DNA from: Micromonospora mirobrigensis
GTDB taxonomy: Bacteria; Actinomycetota; Actinomycetes; Mycobacteriales; Micromonosporaceae
Reading direction: 5' to 3'
DNA length: 64,000 bases
Assembly: GCF_900091555.1 (NCBI RefSeq)
Contig: NZ_FMCX01000008.1
Coordinates: 1 to 64,000 of the forward strand
Shown: positions 49,808 to 59,218 of the stretch, one piece after another
Numbering within the stretch: the stretch's first letter is position 1
Layout of the letters: every line of letters begins with the position of its first letter
Program-made: the position numbers and the translations under genes
The notes under the pieces: model-generated
The model's database searches: none
What the model was told of the DNA's origin: nothing
The model's input: only the letters and a program-made list of their open reading frames with translations

Positions 49808-51214
49808 GTGCCCTCCTCCACCGACCCCGGCCGCCCCGATCCGGACCCGACGGTCGCCCCGACCCGGGACGGCCGCCCGGTCTCCGACCGCGGCGACACC
49901 GTCTGCGTGATCGGGGCCGGCGCGAGCGGCCTGACCGCGGTCAAGAACCTTCGCGAGCACGGTTTCGGCGTCGACTGCTACGAGCGGGAGACCGGCGTCG
50001 GCGGCGCGTGGAACTGGCGGCACGACCGCAGCCCGGTGTACGCCAGCACGCACCTGATCTCGTCCCGGCCGTTCACCCAGTTCCCCGACTTCCCGATGCC
50101 GGACTCCTGGCCGGACTACCCGCACCACAGCCAGCTGCTCTCCTACTTCGAGCGGTACGCCGACCACTTCGACCTGCGCCAGCACATCTGGTTCGGCACC
50201 GAGGTGGTCCGGGTCGAGCCGGTCGAGGGTGACCGCTGGGACGTCACCACCCGCAGCACCGGCGGGTACGGCCCGGAACGCACCTCTCGGTACGCCGCCG
50301 TGGTGGTCGCCAACGGGCACAACTGGTCGCCGAAGCTGCCCCGCTACGAGGGCATGGAGGGGTTCCGGGGCGAGGTCATGCACGCCTCGTCCTACAAGGA
50401 CCCGGCCCAGCTGCGCGGCAAGCGGGTGCTGGTGGTCGGCGCCGGCAACACCGGCTGCGACATCGCCGTCGAGGCGGCGCAGCAGGCGTCGCACTGCTGG
50501 CACTCCACCCGGCGCGGCTACTGGTACGCCCCGAAGTACGTCCTCGGCCGCCCGGCCGACCAGGTCAACGACACCCTGCTGGCGCTGCGGGTGCCGTTGC
50601 GGGTACGCCAGTGGCTCTACCACTGGACGCTGCGGCTGACCGTCGGCGACCTGACCCGGTTCGGCCTGCCGAAGCCCGACCACCGGGTGTACGAGACCCA
50701 CCCGATCGCCAACAGCCAGCTGGTCTACTACGTCGGCCACGGCGAGATCACCCCGGTGCCGGAGATCGCCCGGTTCCACGACCGGACGGTGGAGCTGGCC
50801 GACGGCCGCTCGATCGACCCGGAGCTGGTCGTCTTCGCCACCGGCTACCTGCCGCGCTTCGAGTTCCTCGACCCGGCGCTGCTCGGCGACGAGGGCGGTC
50901 AGGGGCGGCCCCGGCTCTGGCTCAACGCGTTCGCGCCCGGCCACCCGACCCTCGCGGTGGCCGGCCTGGTGCAGCCCGACTCGGGGATCTTCACTCTGTC
51001 GCACTGGCAGACGGTGCTCTTCGCCCGGCTGCTGCGCGCACGGGCGGCCCGCCCGGAGCGGGCCGCCGCCTTCGCCCAGCGGGTCACCGCCCGGGCCGGG
51101 GAGCGCTACTCGGGCGCGGTCAAGGACAGCAGCCGGCACTGGTTCGAGGTCGGTCACGCCGACTACCTGCGTGCCGTCGAGCGCGCCCTGCACGAGCTGG
51201 AGGGTGGTAAATGA
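49808..51214 (+). CDS. Flavin-containing monooxygenase
   Basis: The 468-aa class B monooxygenase has the FAD site VIGAGASGLTAVKNL, the FMO/BVMO-type fingerprint FRGEVMHASSY, a NADPH site VVGAGNTGCDIAVEA, and ATGYLPRFEF. It oxidises nitrogen, sulfur or carbonyl groups; the substrate is unknown. The GTG has AAAGGAGAT nine nt upstream. ATGA overlap with an alpha/beta hydrolase gene suggests a two-step pathway, for example oxygenation followed by processing of the product. Confidence 0.9.
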   Translation: MPSSTDPGRPDPDPTVAPTRDGRPVSDRGDTVCVIGAGASGLTAVKNLREHGFGVDCYERETGVGGAWNWRHDRSPVYASTHLISSRPFTQFPDFPMPDSWPDYPHHSQLLSYFERYADHFDLRQHIWFGTEVVRVEPVEGDRWDVTTRSTGGYGPERTSRYAAVVVANGHNWSPKLPRYEGMEGFRGEVMHASSYKDPAQLRGKRVLVVGAGNTGCDIAVEAAQQASHCWHSTRRGYWYAPKYVLGRPADQVNDTLLALRVPLRVRQWLYHWTLRLTVGDLTRFGLPKPDHRVYETHPIANSQLVYYVGHGEITPVPEIARFHDRTVELADGRSIDPELVVFATGYLPRFEFLDPALLGDEGGQGRPRLWLNAFAPGHPTLAVAGLVQPDSGIFTLSHWQTVLFARLLRARAARPERAAAFAQRVTARAGERYSGAVKDSSRHWFEVGHADYLRAVERALHELEGGK

Positions 51215-52029
51215 CGGATCGGGTGATGCGGGCGCGGGAGTGGGCCCGCCCCGTGCGGCCGGCCCGCCGGGAGGTGCTCGGCTCGGTCCCGCAGCTGGAG
51301 CAGGGCCGGCCGCCGCTGCTGTTCGTGCCGGGCTTCGGGCACGGCGCGTGGGCGTTCGCCGAACACTGGCTGGAGCACGCCGCCGGCCGGGGTTTCCCCG
51401 CGTACGCGCTGAGCCTGCGCGGCCACGGCGGCAGCGAGCCGGCGCCGGAGGCGACGCTGCGGGCGTACGCCCATGACGTGGTCCAGGTGGCGGCGGAGCT
51501 GCCGCGGCGGGCGGTGCTGGTGGGGCACGGCGCCGGCGCCCTGGTGGTGGGGCACGCGCTGGCGCGGTACCCGGCCCGGGCGGCGGTGCTGGTGGCGCCG
51601 GTCCTGGGCGGCTGGTCGACCCTCGGCGCGGCGCTGCGCCGCAACCCGGCCGGCACGCTGCCGGCGGCGTTCGGCGGTGGCCTGCGGTTGACGCCGCGGC
51701 AGCTGTTCAGTCGGGAACTGCCGGACGCCGACGCCCGGCGGTACGCCGACCGGCTGGGCCGGGCCGGCCGGCGGGCCCAGTGGGCGCTGCTGAACCCGGA
51801 CCAGCCGGAGGCGGCGGTCGGCCGGCCGCCGGTGCTGGTGCTGGGCAGCCCGGACGACCAGGTGGTCCCGCTGTCGGCGCTGAACCGGGCGGCCCGCCGG
51901 TACGACTCGGCGCCGCTGCTCTTCCCCGGCATGGGCCACGACCTGATGCTGGACGCCCGGTGGCGGGAGCCGATCGACGCGCTGCTGGACTGGCTGGACA
52001 AGGAGCCGGCGACCCGCCCCGGCGCCTGA
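51211..52029 (+). CDS. Alpha/beta hydrolase-fold protein with no serine nucleophile
   Basis: The 272-aa product has LFVPGFGHGAWAF (oxyanion region), LSLRGHGGSEP, the elbow VLVGHGAGALVVGHAL, LVLGSPDDQVVP (acid) and FPGMGHDLML (His). The elbow reads G-H-G-A-G where G-x-S-x-G is expected, so the nucleophilic serine is replaced by glycine while Asp and His remain. It may be a non-hydrolytic lyase or binding protein, or use another residue. Translationally coupled to the flavin monooxygenase. Confidence 0.87.
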   Translation: MTDRVMRAREWARPVRPARREVLGSVPQLEQGRPPLLFVPGFGHGAWAFAEHWLEHAAGRGFPAYALSLRGHGGSEPAPEATLRAYAHDVVQVAAELPRRAVLVGHGAGALVVGHALARYPARAAVLVAPVLGGWSTLGAALRRNPAGTLPAAFGGGLRLTPRQLFSRELPDADARRYADRLGRAGRRAQWALLNPDQPEAAVGRPPVLVLGSPDDQVVPLSALNRAARRYDSAPLLFPGMGHDLMLDARWREPIDALLDWLDKEPATRPGA

Positions 52030-52059
52030 CCGGGAGGGTCGCCGTACGATGCCGGACGC

Positions 52060-53484
52060 TCAGTCGGTGCGCAGCCGGGTGGTCAGCGATTCGCTCTCGT
52101 CCAGCGCGCTGAGGTAGGAGCGGGCCCAGGCGCGGATGTCGTGCTCGTGCAGGTGCTCGCGCATGCCGCGCATCCGCCGCGACAGGTCCGCCGGGTCGGC
52201 CTGCAACGCGGCCAGCAGCCCCTGCTTGAGCCCCTCGAGGTCGTGCGGGTTGACCTGGTACGCCTGGGACAGCTCGGCGGCGGCGCCGGCGAACTCGCTG
52301 AGCAGCAGCGCGCCGGTGTCGTCGACCCGGGCGGCCACGTACTCCTTGGCGACCAGGTTCATCCCGTCGCGCAGCGGGGTCACCGCCATCACGTCGGCCA
52401 TCCGGTAGAGCGCGGCCAGCTCGGCCCGGTCGAAGGGCTGGGTGAGGTAGTGGATGGCCGGCTCACCGACCCGGCCGAACTCGCCGTTGATCCGCCCCAC
52501 CTCGCGTTCGATCCGCTCGCGGAGGATCTGGTACTGCCCGACCCGTTCCCGGCTGGGCATCGCCACCTGCACGAGCACCGTGTCCCGGACCTTGACGTGG
52601 CCGCCAGCGATCAGCTCGCTGTACGCCTTGAGCCGCTGCTCGATGCCCTTGGTGTAGTCCATCCGGTCGACGCTGAGGATGACGTGCTCGGGCCCGCCGA
52701 GGTCCTGGCGCAGCCGGCGGGCCCGCTCGGCCACCTCGGGGCGGGCGGCCAGCGCCGCCATCTCGGCGGTGTCGATGGAGACCGGGAAGGCGCCGACCCG
52801 CACCTCCCGGTCGTCCACCGCGATCTGCCGGTCGGTGGCCGGCAGCTCCAGCACCTTGGCCACCAGCTGGGCGAAGTTGTGCGCCGCCTGGGCCCGCTGG
52901 AAGCCGATCAGGTCGGCGCCGAGCATCCCGCGCAGCAGCTCGGCCCGGCGGGGCAGCTGCATGAACAGCTCGGGCGGCGGGAACGGCACGTGCAGGAAGA
53001 AGCCGATCCGCAGGTCGGGGCGGAGCTCGCGGAGCAGGGCGGGCACCAGCTGGAGGTGGTAGTCCTGCACCCAGACCACGCCACCGGGCTCGGCCACCTC
53101 GGCGGCCACCTCGGCGAACCGCTGGTTGACCCGCTGGTACGCCTCCCACCAGCGGCGATGGTATTCCGGTTGCTCGACGGCGTCGTGGTAGAGCGGCCAG
53201 AGGGTCGCGTTGGCGAAGCCCTCGTAGTGGTCCCGGAAGTCCTCGGTGCTGAGCGGGACGCTCTGCATCCGGACCCCGTCCACGTCCGGCAGGGTCGGCG
53301 CCGGGCCGGTCCGGCCGGCCCAGCCGACCCAGGTGGCCGGGGTGTGCCGCAGCAGCGGGTGCAGCGCGCTGACCAGCCCACCGGGGCTGCGGCGCCACTC
53401 GCAGGCGCCGTCGGGCGCCACACTGTCGTCGATGGGGAGGCGGTTGGCCACCACCACGAGGGAACTCTGTCGCATCTCGGGCAT
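52060..53484 (-). CDS. otsA: Trehalose-6-phosphate synthase (OtsA)
   Basis: The GT20 enzyme (474 aa) makes trehalose 6-phosphate from UDP- or GDP-glucose and glucose 6-phosphate. Motifs: VVVANRLPIDDS, RRSPGGLVSAL, WVQDYHLQLVPALLR, FFLHVPFPPPE, SVDRMDYTKGIEQRL and PLRDGMNLVAKEYVA. The chosen ATG has only a weak site; an in-frame ATG three codons later and a GTG nine codons earlier are alternatives. No otsB is adjacent. The 150-bp upstream region is unusually AT-rich near 53555-53595 and probably holds its promoter. Confidence 0.93.
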   Translation of the reverse strand: MPEMRQSSLVVVANRLPIDDSVAPDGACEWRRSPGGLVSALHPLLRHTPATWVGWAGRTGPAPTLPDVDGVRMQSVPLSTEDFRDHYEGFANATLWPLYHDAVEQPEYHRRWWEAYQRVNQRFAEVAAEVAEPGGVVWVQDYHLQLVPALLRELRPDLRIGFFLHVPFPPPELFMQLPRRAELLRGMLGADLIGFQRAQAAHNFAQLVAKVLELPATDRQIAVDDREVRVGAFPVSIDTAEMAALAARPEVAERARRLRQDLGGPEHVILSVDRMDYTKGIEQRLKAYSELIAGGHVKVRDTVLVQVAMPSRERVGQYQILRERIEREVGRINGEFGRVGEPAIHYLTQPFDRAELAALYRMADVMAVTPLRDGMNLVAKEYVAARVDDTGALLLSEFAGAAAELSQAYQVNPHDLEGLKQGLLAALQADPADLSRRMRGMREHLHEHDIRAWARSYLSALDESESLTTRLRTD

Positions 53485-53635
53485 TCCGATCAGCAGAGGG
53501 CTGACCACCACGAGCGAGGAACAACCGGGCAGTCAGTGGGGGAAGTGACGTACAGCCGTATTCCTACTGACCGTAAGTTACACCACTGTTACGCCTCGGT
53601 CGGGGTGCGGGGCCGTCCCGGAATGCGGGCCGGGC

Positions 53636-54478
53636 TCAGACCACCGCGCCGTCGTCCGGGTCGTGGTCGTCGTCACCGGGGCGCAGCCGCCAGACCAGGG
53701 TGACGAAACCGCCGACGATCCCGGCGAAGCCGAGCAGGGTCACCACCGAGCGGTCGGCCGGGAGCAGCCCCGGCCGGAGGAGGAGCACGAAGCCGACCAG
53801 GATGCAGAGCACGCCGGCCACCGCGTACTTCGACACCCGGGGCAGCGGGGGCGGCGGGGGAGGGGTGTAGCCCTCCTCCTCGTCACCCGGCAGGTCGGCG
53901 CCGAAGGTGTCCAGGCCGTCCAGGAGCGACGGCTCGTCGGTCCGGCCCCGGCTCACCGAGACCCCGGAGACGTCCGCCGCGTACGGCAGCCGGCGCACGT
54001 CGGTGGCGGTCGGACCGGCGCCCTCGTCACCGCTGCCGCGCCCGGTCGACCCGGCCGTCGGGCCGGTCGGCTCGGTCGGGTCGTCGTCGACGTCCTCCGC
54101 CGCCGGCCAGGGGTGCTCGCCGGCGCTCGGCGCGGCGTGGAAGCCGGCCACGATCCGGGCCCACTCGGCCTCGATGTCCGGCTCGTCGTCGCGGGCCGGC
54201 GGCTCCGCCTCGTCGGCGAGCTGGGTGAGGTAGTCCCGGGCGGTGGTCAGGTGTGAACGGTCGACGTAGAGCCGGTCGACCGGCCGGGCGGGGACGGTGG
54301 TGGTGCGGGTCACCGGGTTCAGGTCGGCCGAGGGTTGCAGGTACGCGGCGATGCCGCCGGCGGCCAGCACGTCGAGCAGGTGCTCACCGACGCGCGGATC
54401 CACGTCGCCCGCCACGGCGTACTCGCTCGCGTCGAGGCCGTTGTCCCGCCGTCCCCGGCGGGGCCCACCCGCTGACAC
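53636..54478 (-). CDS. Membrane protein of unknown function with acidic linker
   Basis: The 280-aa product has an N-terminal soluble part (about 1-100, DVDPRVGEHLLDVLAAGGIAA, a possible ligand or signal domain), a disordered acidic linker rich in Asp/Glu/Pro (TPPPPPPLP), and two C-terminal transmembrane helices (YAVAGVLCILVGFVLLL, VVTLLGFAGIVGGFVTLVW). GTG start with GAGGAGG eight nt upstream. I recognise no family with confidence. It is divergent from the acyltransferase gene. Confidence 0.72.
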   Translation of the reverse strand: MSAGGPRRGRRDNGLDASEYAVAGDVDPRVGEHLLDVLAAGGIAAYLQPSADLNPVTRTTTVPARPVDRLYVDRSHLTTARDYLTQLADEAEPPARDDEPDIEAEWARIVAGFHAAPSAGEHPWPAAEDVDDDPTEPTGPTAGSTGRGSGDEGAGPTATDVRRLPYAADVSGVSVSRGRTDEPSLLDGLDTFGADLPGDEEEGYTPPPPPPLPRVSKYAVAGVLCILVGFVLLLRPGLLPADRSVVTLLGFAGIVGGFVTLVWRLRPGDDDHDPDDGAVV

Positions 54479-54729
54479 CGGACACCCTCCTCATCGCACC
54501 TGGCGGTGCGTCCGCTCGCGCCCCGGCGCCCGTACGCCGTGCCCTGAATCGTGACACGTCGGAGGCCGGTTCCGGGAGTGCGTTGTGGCGTGCCGCTCCC
54601 GGTTCGTAGGCTCTCGGGGACAGTTCCGCTCGCCGACGGCGCCCCGGACGGGTCGCCGGGGGCGCCCGGCCGGCCCCACCGCCGACCCCGGCAGCGGTGC
54701 CGTCACGACCCCCGTCTGGAAGGACCCCG

Positions 54730-55431
54730 GTGCTGTACTGGCTGCTGAAGTACATCATCCTCGGCCCGGTGCTGAGGCTGATCTTCCGCCCGCAGGTCGA
54801 GGGGCTGGAGCACATCCCGGCCACCGGCCCGGTGATCCTGGCCAGCAACCACCTGTCGTTCTCGGACTCGATCTTCACGCCGCTGATCGTGAAGCGAAAA
54901 GTCACTTTCATCGCCAAAGCGGAATACTTCCTCGGTAAGGGCCTCAAGGGTTGGCTCACCAAGATGTTCTTCGTCGGCTCGGGGACCATCCCGGTGGACC
55001 GCTCCGGCGGGCGGGCCGCCCGGGCCGCCCTGGAGACCCAGCTGCGGGTGCTGCGCGCCGGCGGCGTCGCCGGCATCTACCCGGAGGGCACCCGCTCCCC
55101 GGACGGCCGGCTCTACCGGGGCAAGACCGGCGTGGCGCGGCTGGCGCTGGAGAGCGGCGCCCCGGTGGTCCCGATGGTCATGCTCAACTCCGACGAGATC
55201 CAACCGACCGGGCAGATCGTCCCCAACCTCGGCCGGATCCGGATCCGGTTCGGTCCGCCGCTGGACTTCTCCCGCTACGCCGGGATGGCCGGCGACCGGT
55301 TCGTCGAGCGCGCGGTCACCGACGAGATCATGTACGAGCTGATGGAACTCTCCGGCCGGGAGTACGTCGACGTCTACGCCCAGAAGGCGAAGAACCAGCC
55401 GCCGGTGCCCCGGCAGCCGGTCGCCGCCTGA
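54730..55431 (+). CDS. 1-acyl-sn-glycerol-3-phosphate acyltransferase (PlsC family)
   Basis: The 233-aa enzyme has the HX4D motif SNHLSFSDSIF, the second motif GTIPVDRSGGRAARAAL and EGTRSPDG, and PVVPMVMLN. It acylates lysophosphatidate or related glycolipid intermediates. Position near pimB- and fadD15-like genes agrees with a lipid role (mycobacterial Rv2182c, memory). The GTG follows GAAGGA. N-terminal hydrophobic segment YWLLKYIILGPVLRLIF probably anchors it. Confidence 0.92.
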   Translation: MLYWLLKYIILGPVLRLIFRPQVEGLEHIPATGPVILASNHLSFSDSIFTPLIVKRKVTFIAKAEYFLGKGLKGWLTKMFFVGSGTIPVDRSGGRAARAALETQLRVLRAGGVAGIYPEGTRSPDGRLYRGKTGVARLALESGAPVVPMVMLNSDEIQPTGQIVPNLGRIRIRFGPPLDFSRYAGMAGDRFVERAVTDEIMYELMELSGREYVDVYAQKAKNQPPVPRQPVAA

Positions 55432-55462
55432 GCGCCGCCGGCGCCCAGACCGCCGACCCGGG

Positions 55463-58400
55463 TCAGCAGGCCAGCGCCTCACCGGCCGGCGCGGCCGGCC
55501 GGCCGGCCAGGGTGAGCAGCCCGGGCGCCTCGTTGCGGAGCGCGAACGCCCGCACCTCCGCCAGCAGGCCACGGGCGGCCGGATCGCCGGCCCGCTCCAA
55601 CCCGGCCACCGCCAGCGCCAGCGACAGCATCCGGCTGGTGACGTCCGGGATCCCCGCGTAGATCTCCGCGCCGGCCAGGTACAGCTCACCGGCCCGCCGG
55701 TGGTCGCCGTCCGCCGCGGCCAGCGCCCCGGTCACCGTCCGCAACGCCGCCTCCGACCACGGCGTCCGGTGGCCGGGCCGGTCCAGCATCGAGCGGACCA
55801 CCACGGCGGCGTCCCGGCCGGCGAGCGCCGCCGCGTACGCCGCCGGGCCGACCCACTCGCCGCTGGCCAGCGCCGGCACGGCCAGCCAGGCCCCGGCCAG
55901 CTCGTCCACCAGAGCGGCCGCCTCGTCCCGCCGGCCCTGCAACGACCGGCACAGCGCGGCCATCCCCAGCATCGTCCAGTACGGCCGGTGGAAGCCGCTG
56001 CGCCGGGCCGCGTCCAGCGCCGCCGCCACGTCGTCGCGCCGGCCGGCGTCGACCGGCACCGGGTCGGTACGCGGCTCCTGACCCGCCGGCCGGTGCTCGG
56101 GCGGAACGGGCTGCCCGCGCAGCACCCGCAGCGCCGCCCGCAACCCGCGCACCTGCATGTCCCACCCGCCGGTGGGGGTGTCCACGAAGGCGTCGGCGGC
56201 GCTCAGCAGCCGCCCGAAGTCACCGTCGAAGTACGCCCGGACCGCCTCCCACGAGTAGCTGGTGGCCAGGGTCTGCCCGGCGCCACCCGCCCCCGACGAG
56301 TCCGACAGCAGCGCCTCCTGCCGCAACCAGTCGCCCTCCTCGCAGACCGCGAAGGCGAGGTTCCGCACCGCCCGGGGCAGGGCGAGCAACTGCTGGACGC
56401 GGCTCAGCTCCGCCAGCGCGTGCAACTCGTCCAGCCCGGCCCGGTCACCCGCCTGGTAGCGGGCCGTGGCGGCGGTGATCCGGGCGTTGACGTGGGTCTC
56501 GATCAGGCCCAGCCGGTCACCGATCTCGGCCGCCGCCTCCGCCGCGGCGACCGCCGCGTCCCGTTCGTAGTTGAGCATGTGCAGCCGGCCCAGCTCGGCG
56601 TAGGCGTCCGCCTTCTGGGCGCTGTCCGGCAACGGCTCGAACAGGGCCACCGCCCGGTCCAGGCAGGCCACCGCCGCGCCCCGGTCGGCCCGCAGCCAGG
56701 CGGCCTGGCCGAGCAGCGTCCAGGCCCGGGCCGCGCAGGCGTCGTCACCGTGGGCCAGCAGCCGGTCGGCCAGCGCGTGCAGCTGGTCCGGGCCGCCACC
56801 GGAGAGGAAGGCGTTGCCGTCGCGATAGAAGGAGATCTCCGTGGCCAGCAGCTCCAGCTGGAGCCGGTCCACCGGGTCGCTGTCGTCGACCAGGCCCAGC
56901 GCCCGACCGGCGTGCGCGGCCGCGGCGTCCAGCCCGTGCAGCGCGTACGCCCGGCGGGCCGCCCGGTGCAGCGCGCGGCGGGCCGGCGCGGCGTACCGGC
57001 CGGTGGGCATGCCGAGGGTACGGGCGATCTCGTGCGCCGCCCAGCGGTGGTGCGCGAGGACCTCGGCCAGGTCGGTGTCCCGGCTGGCGGACAGCGCGTC
57101 GAGCCAGTCCGCCGTCCGCTCGTGCCGGGCCACCCGCTCGGTGCGCGGCAGGCGCTGGTAGCAGACGTCGCGGACCAGCACGTGCCGGAACCGGTACTCG
57201 GGCTGACCGGCCATCGTGGAGGCCGCCTGCTCGTGCACGAAGTCCCGCTGCTCCAGCCGGCGCAGCGCCCGCTCCACCGACTCGACCGGCTGCCCGAGGG
57301 CGGCGGCCACCGCGCCGGGCCAGAACTGCACCCCGACCACGGCGGCGGCCAGCAGCACCGCCCGGTCCTTGGCGTCGAGCAGGTCGACCCGGTTGGCGAT
57401 GACCGCGTGCACGCTCTCCGGCATCGGCAGCTCGAGGTGCTTCTCCAGCGACCAGCCCCGGCCGGACTGGCGCAGCGTGCCCTGCTCGATCAGCATCCGG
57501 ACGTACTCGTGGGCGTAGAGCGGGTTGCCGCCGGCCACCTCGATCAGCGGGTTGAGCATGTCCGCCGAGAACGCCGCCTGGCCGAACATGTGCGCGTAGA
57601 GCGAGGCGATGCCGGTGTCCCGCAACGGCGGCAGGGTGATGGTGACCGACCCGGTGATCGTGCCGGCCCAGCTCGGGTCCCGGTCCACCAGCTCGGGACG
57701 GGCGGTGCAGAGCAGCATCAGCGGCACGTCCCGGGCGGCCGCGCCGAGCAGCTCGACGAAGCGCAGCATCGCCTCGTCGGCCCAGTGCAGGTCCTCGAAG
57801 ACCAGCACGGTGGGGCGGCGGGCGGCCAGCGCCAGCAGGAACCGCCGCCACGCGGACTCGGTCTCCTCGGCCGGCAGCGCCGTGCCAGGGAGGCCGACCA
57901 GCGGACGCAGCGCGGCGACCACCCGGTCCCGCTCGGCGGGGCCGACCAGTTCGCCGACCGCCGCGGCGAGCCGCTGCGCGGCGGTGGACGCCGGGTCGGT
58001 GTCGAGGATCCCCGCCTCGGTCTTGACCACGTCGGCCAGCGCGGCGAACGTGACGTTCTCGCCGAACGGCGGGCAGCGGCCGGTACGCCAGGTCAGCGGC
58101 TCGTCGACCAGCCGCCCGGCGTGCTTGTACAGCTCGCGCACCAGCCGGCTCTTGCCGATGCCGGCCCGCCCGAAGACGGTCACCACCTGCGGGCGGCGGT
58201 CGCGCAGCGAGCGGTGCAGGGCGTTGACCAGCATGCCCAGCTCGTGTTCGCGGTCGATCAGCGGCGTGACGTCCGGTTCCCGGTCGGTGGGCTGGCGGCG
58301 TACCGGGGAGAGCGCCAGCCACACCTCGGTGGGGGTGGAGCGCCCGCGCAGGGTGACCGGCGGCTGCTCGGCGTACCGGATGGCGTCCTTGGTCAGCGCG

Positions 58401-59035
58401 TGGGTGGTGCCGCAGACCAGCACCCCGCCGGGTGGGGCCACCGACTGCATCCGGGAGGCGGTGTTGACCACGTCGCCGGCCACGATGGCCTGCCCGCCGT
58501 CGCGGGCGGCGGCCACGTCGACCAGCGCCTCGCCGGTCGCCACGCCGACCCGGAAGCGCAGCTCGTCGGCGCCGGTGGGGGCGAACCGGGTGAGCACCCG
58601 TTGCAGCTCCAACCCGGCCCGTACGCAGCGCAGCGCGTCGGTCTCGGTGGCCACCGGGGCGCCGAAGAGCGCCATCACCGCGTCGCCGATGTACTTCTCC
58701 ACCACGCCGCCGTACTGGCCGACCACCCGGCGCGCGGCGGCGAAGAAGCCGGTCTGCATGCCGCGGACCTGCTCGGGATCGGTCCGCTCGACGTACGGCG
58801 TGAAGTCGATCAGGTCGACGAAGAGCACGCTGACCCGGCGGCGGTCCTCCTGCGGCGTCGGGGTGGCCTGCTTCGCGCCCGCCCGCGCCGTCCCGCACGA
58901 GGTGCAGAACGCGACGTCCGTGGCGAGCGGGCGCAGGCAGTGCGGGCAGACCGAGCCCAGCTCCGCGCCGCAGCCACCGCAGAAGCGGTCGCCCTCGGCG
59001 GCGGTGCGTCCACACCGGTCACACTGCGCGGCGAT
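55463..59035 (-). CDS. Zinc-ribbon, adenylate cyclase, AAA-ATPase and TPR regulator
   Basis: The 1190-aa protein has two zinc ribbons (CDRCGRT...CGGCG, CPHC...CTSCG, residues 4-55), a class III cyclase domain with metal Asps in LFVDLIDFTPY and KYIGDAVMALFGAP and the transition-state pair in VNTASRMQS, an AAA/STAND ATPase (VFGRAGIGKSRLVRE, VLVFEDLHWADE), and helical TPR-type repeats. It could make cAMP in response to a ligand. In frame with the zinc ribbons there is no ATG, GTG or TTG between the upstream stop and the CxxC codons. I place the start at an ATC with GGGAGGGG five nt upstream. A GTG at 58828 would remove the ribbons and the cyclase N-edge. A frameshift or sequencing error is possible. 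Confidence 0.85.
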   Translation of the reverse strand: MAAQCDRCGRTAAEGDRFCGGCGAELGSVCPHCLRPLATDVAFCTSCGTARAGAKQATPTPQEDRRRVSVLFVDLIDFTPYVERTDPEQVRGMQTGFFAAARRVVGQYGGVVEKYIGDAVMALFGAPVATETDALRCVRAGLELQRVLTRFAPTGADELRFRVGVATGEALVDVAAARDGGQAIVAGDVVNTASRMQSVAPPGGVLVCGTTHALTKDAIRYAEQPPVTLRGRSTPTEVWLALSPVRRQPTDREPDVTPLIDREHELGMLVNALHRSLRDRRPQVVTVFGRAGIGKSRLVRELYKHAGRLVDEPLTWRTGRCPPFGENVTFAALADVVKTEAGILDTDPASTAAQRLAAAVGELVGPAERDRVVAALRPLVGLPGTALPAEETESAWRRFLLALAARRPTVLVFEDLHWADEAMLRFVELLGAAARDVPLMLLCTARPELVDRDPSWAGTITGSVTITLPPLRDTGIASLYAHMFGQAAFSADMLNPLIEVAGGNPLYAHEYVRMLIEQGTLRQSGRGWSLEKHLELPMPESVHAVIANRVDLLDAKDRAVLLAAAVVGVQFWPGAVAAALGQPVESVERALRRLEQRDFVHEQAASTMAGQPEYRFRHVLVRDVCYQRLPRTERVARHERTADWLDALSASRDTDLAEVLAHHRWAAHEIARTLGMPTGRYAAPARRALHRAARRAYALHGLDAAAAHAGRALGLVDDSDPVDRLQLELLATEISFYRDGNAFLSGGGPDQLHALADRLLAHGDDACAARAWTLLGQAAWLRADRGAAVACLDRAVALFEPLPDSAQKADAYAELGRLHMLNYERDAAVAAAEAAAEIGDRLGLIETHVNARITAATARYQAGDRAGLDELHALAELSRVQQLLALPRAVRNLAFAVCEEGDWLRQEALLSDSSGAGGAGQTLATSYSWEAVRAYFDGDFGRLLSAADAFVDTPTGGWDMQVRGLRAALRVLRGQPVPPEHRPAGQEPRTDPVPVDAGRRDDVAAALDAARRSGFHRPYWTMLGMAALCRSLQGRRDEAAALVDELAGAWLAVPALASGEWVGPAAYAAALAGRDAAVVVRSMLDRPGHRTPWSEAALRTVTGALAAADGDHRRAGELYLAGAEIYAGIPDVTSRMLSLALAVAGLERAGDPAARGLLAEVRAFALRNEAPGLLTLAGRPAAPAGEALAC

Positions 59036-59218
59036 GACACCCCTCCCACCCGGTCGTCCGGCTCCGATCGGTGCGCCGCTGGTCGACGCCCACCGCGAGT
59101 ATCGCCGTCCACGCTGCTGTCGGGTACCGGGCTGTTGGTTTGTGGACAGTCCTCCGACCGGTTGCGGGCGTTACATTCAGGCGGCCGAAACGCGATCACC
59201 GGACACGAGGGGACTGGC

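Noticed and set aside
56745..59015. 756-aa minus-strand frame with an ATG-like start over the cyclase/AAA gene
   Set aside because: It starts with a canonical codon but is composition-biased, and the cyclase, Walker and zinc-ribbon motifs are in the other frame.
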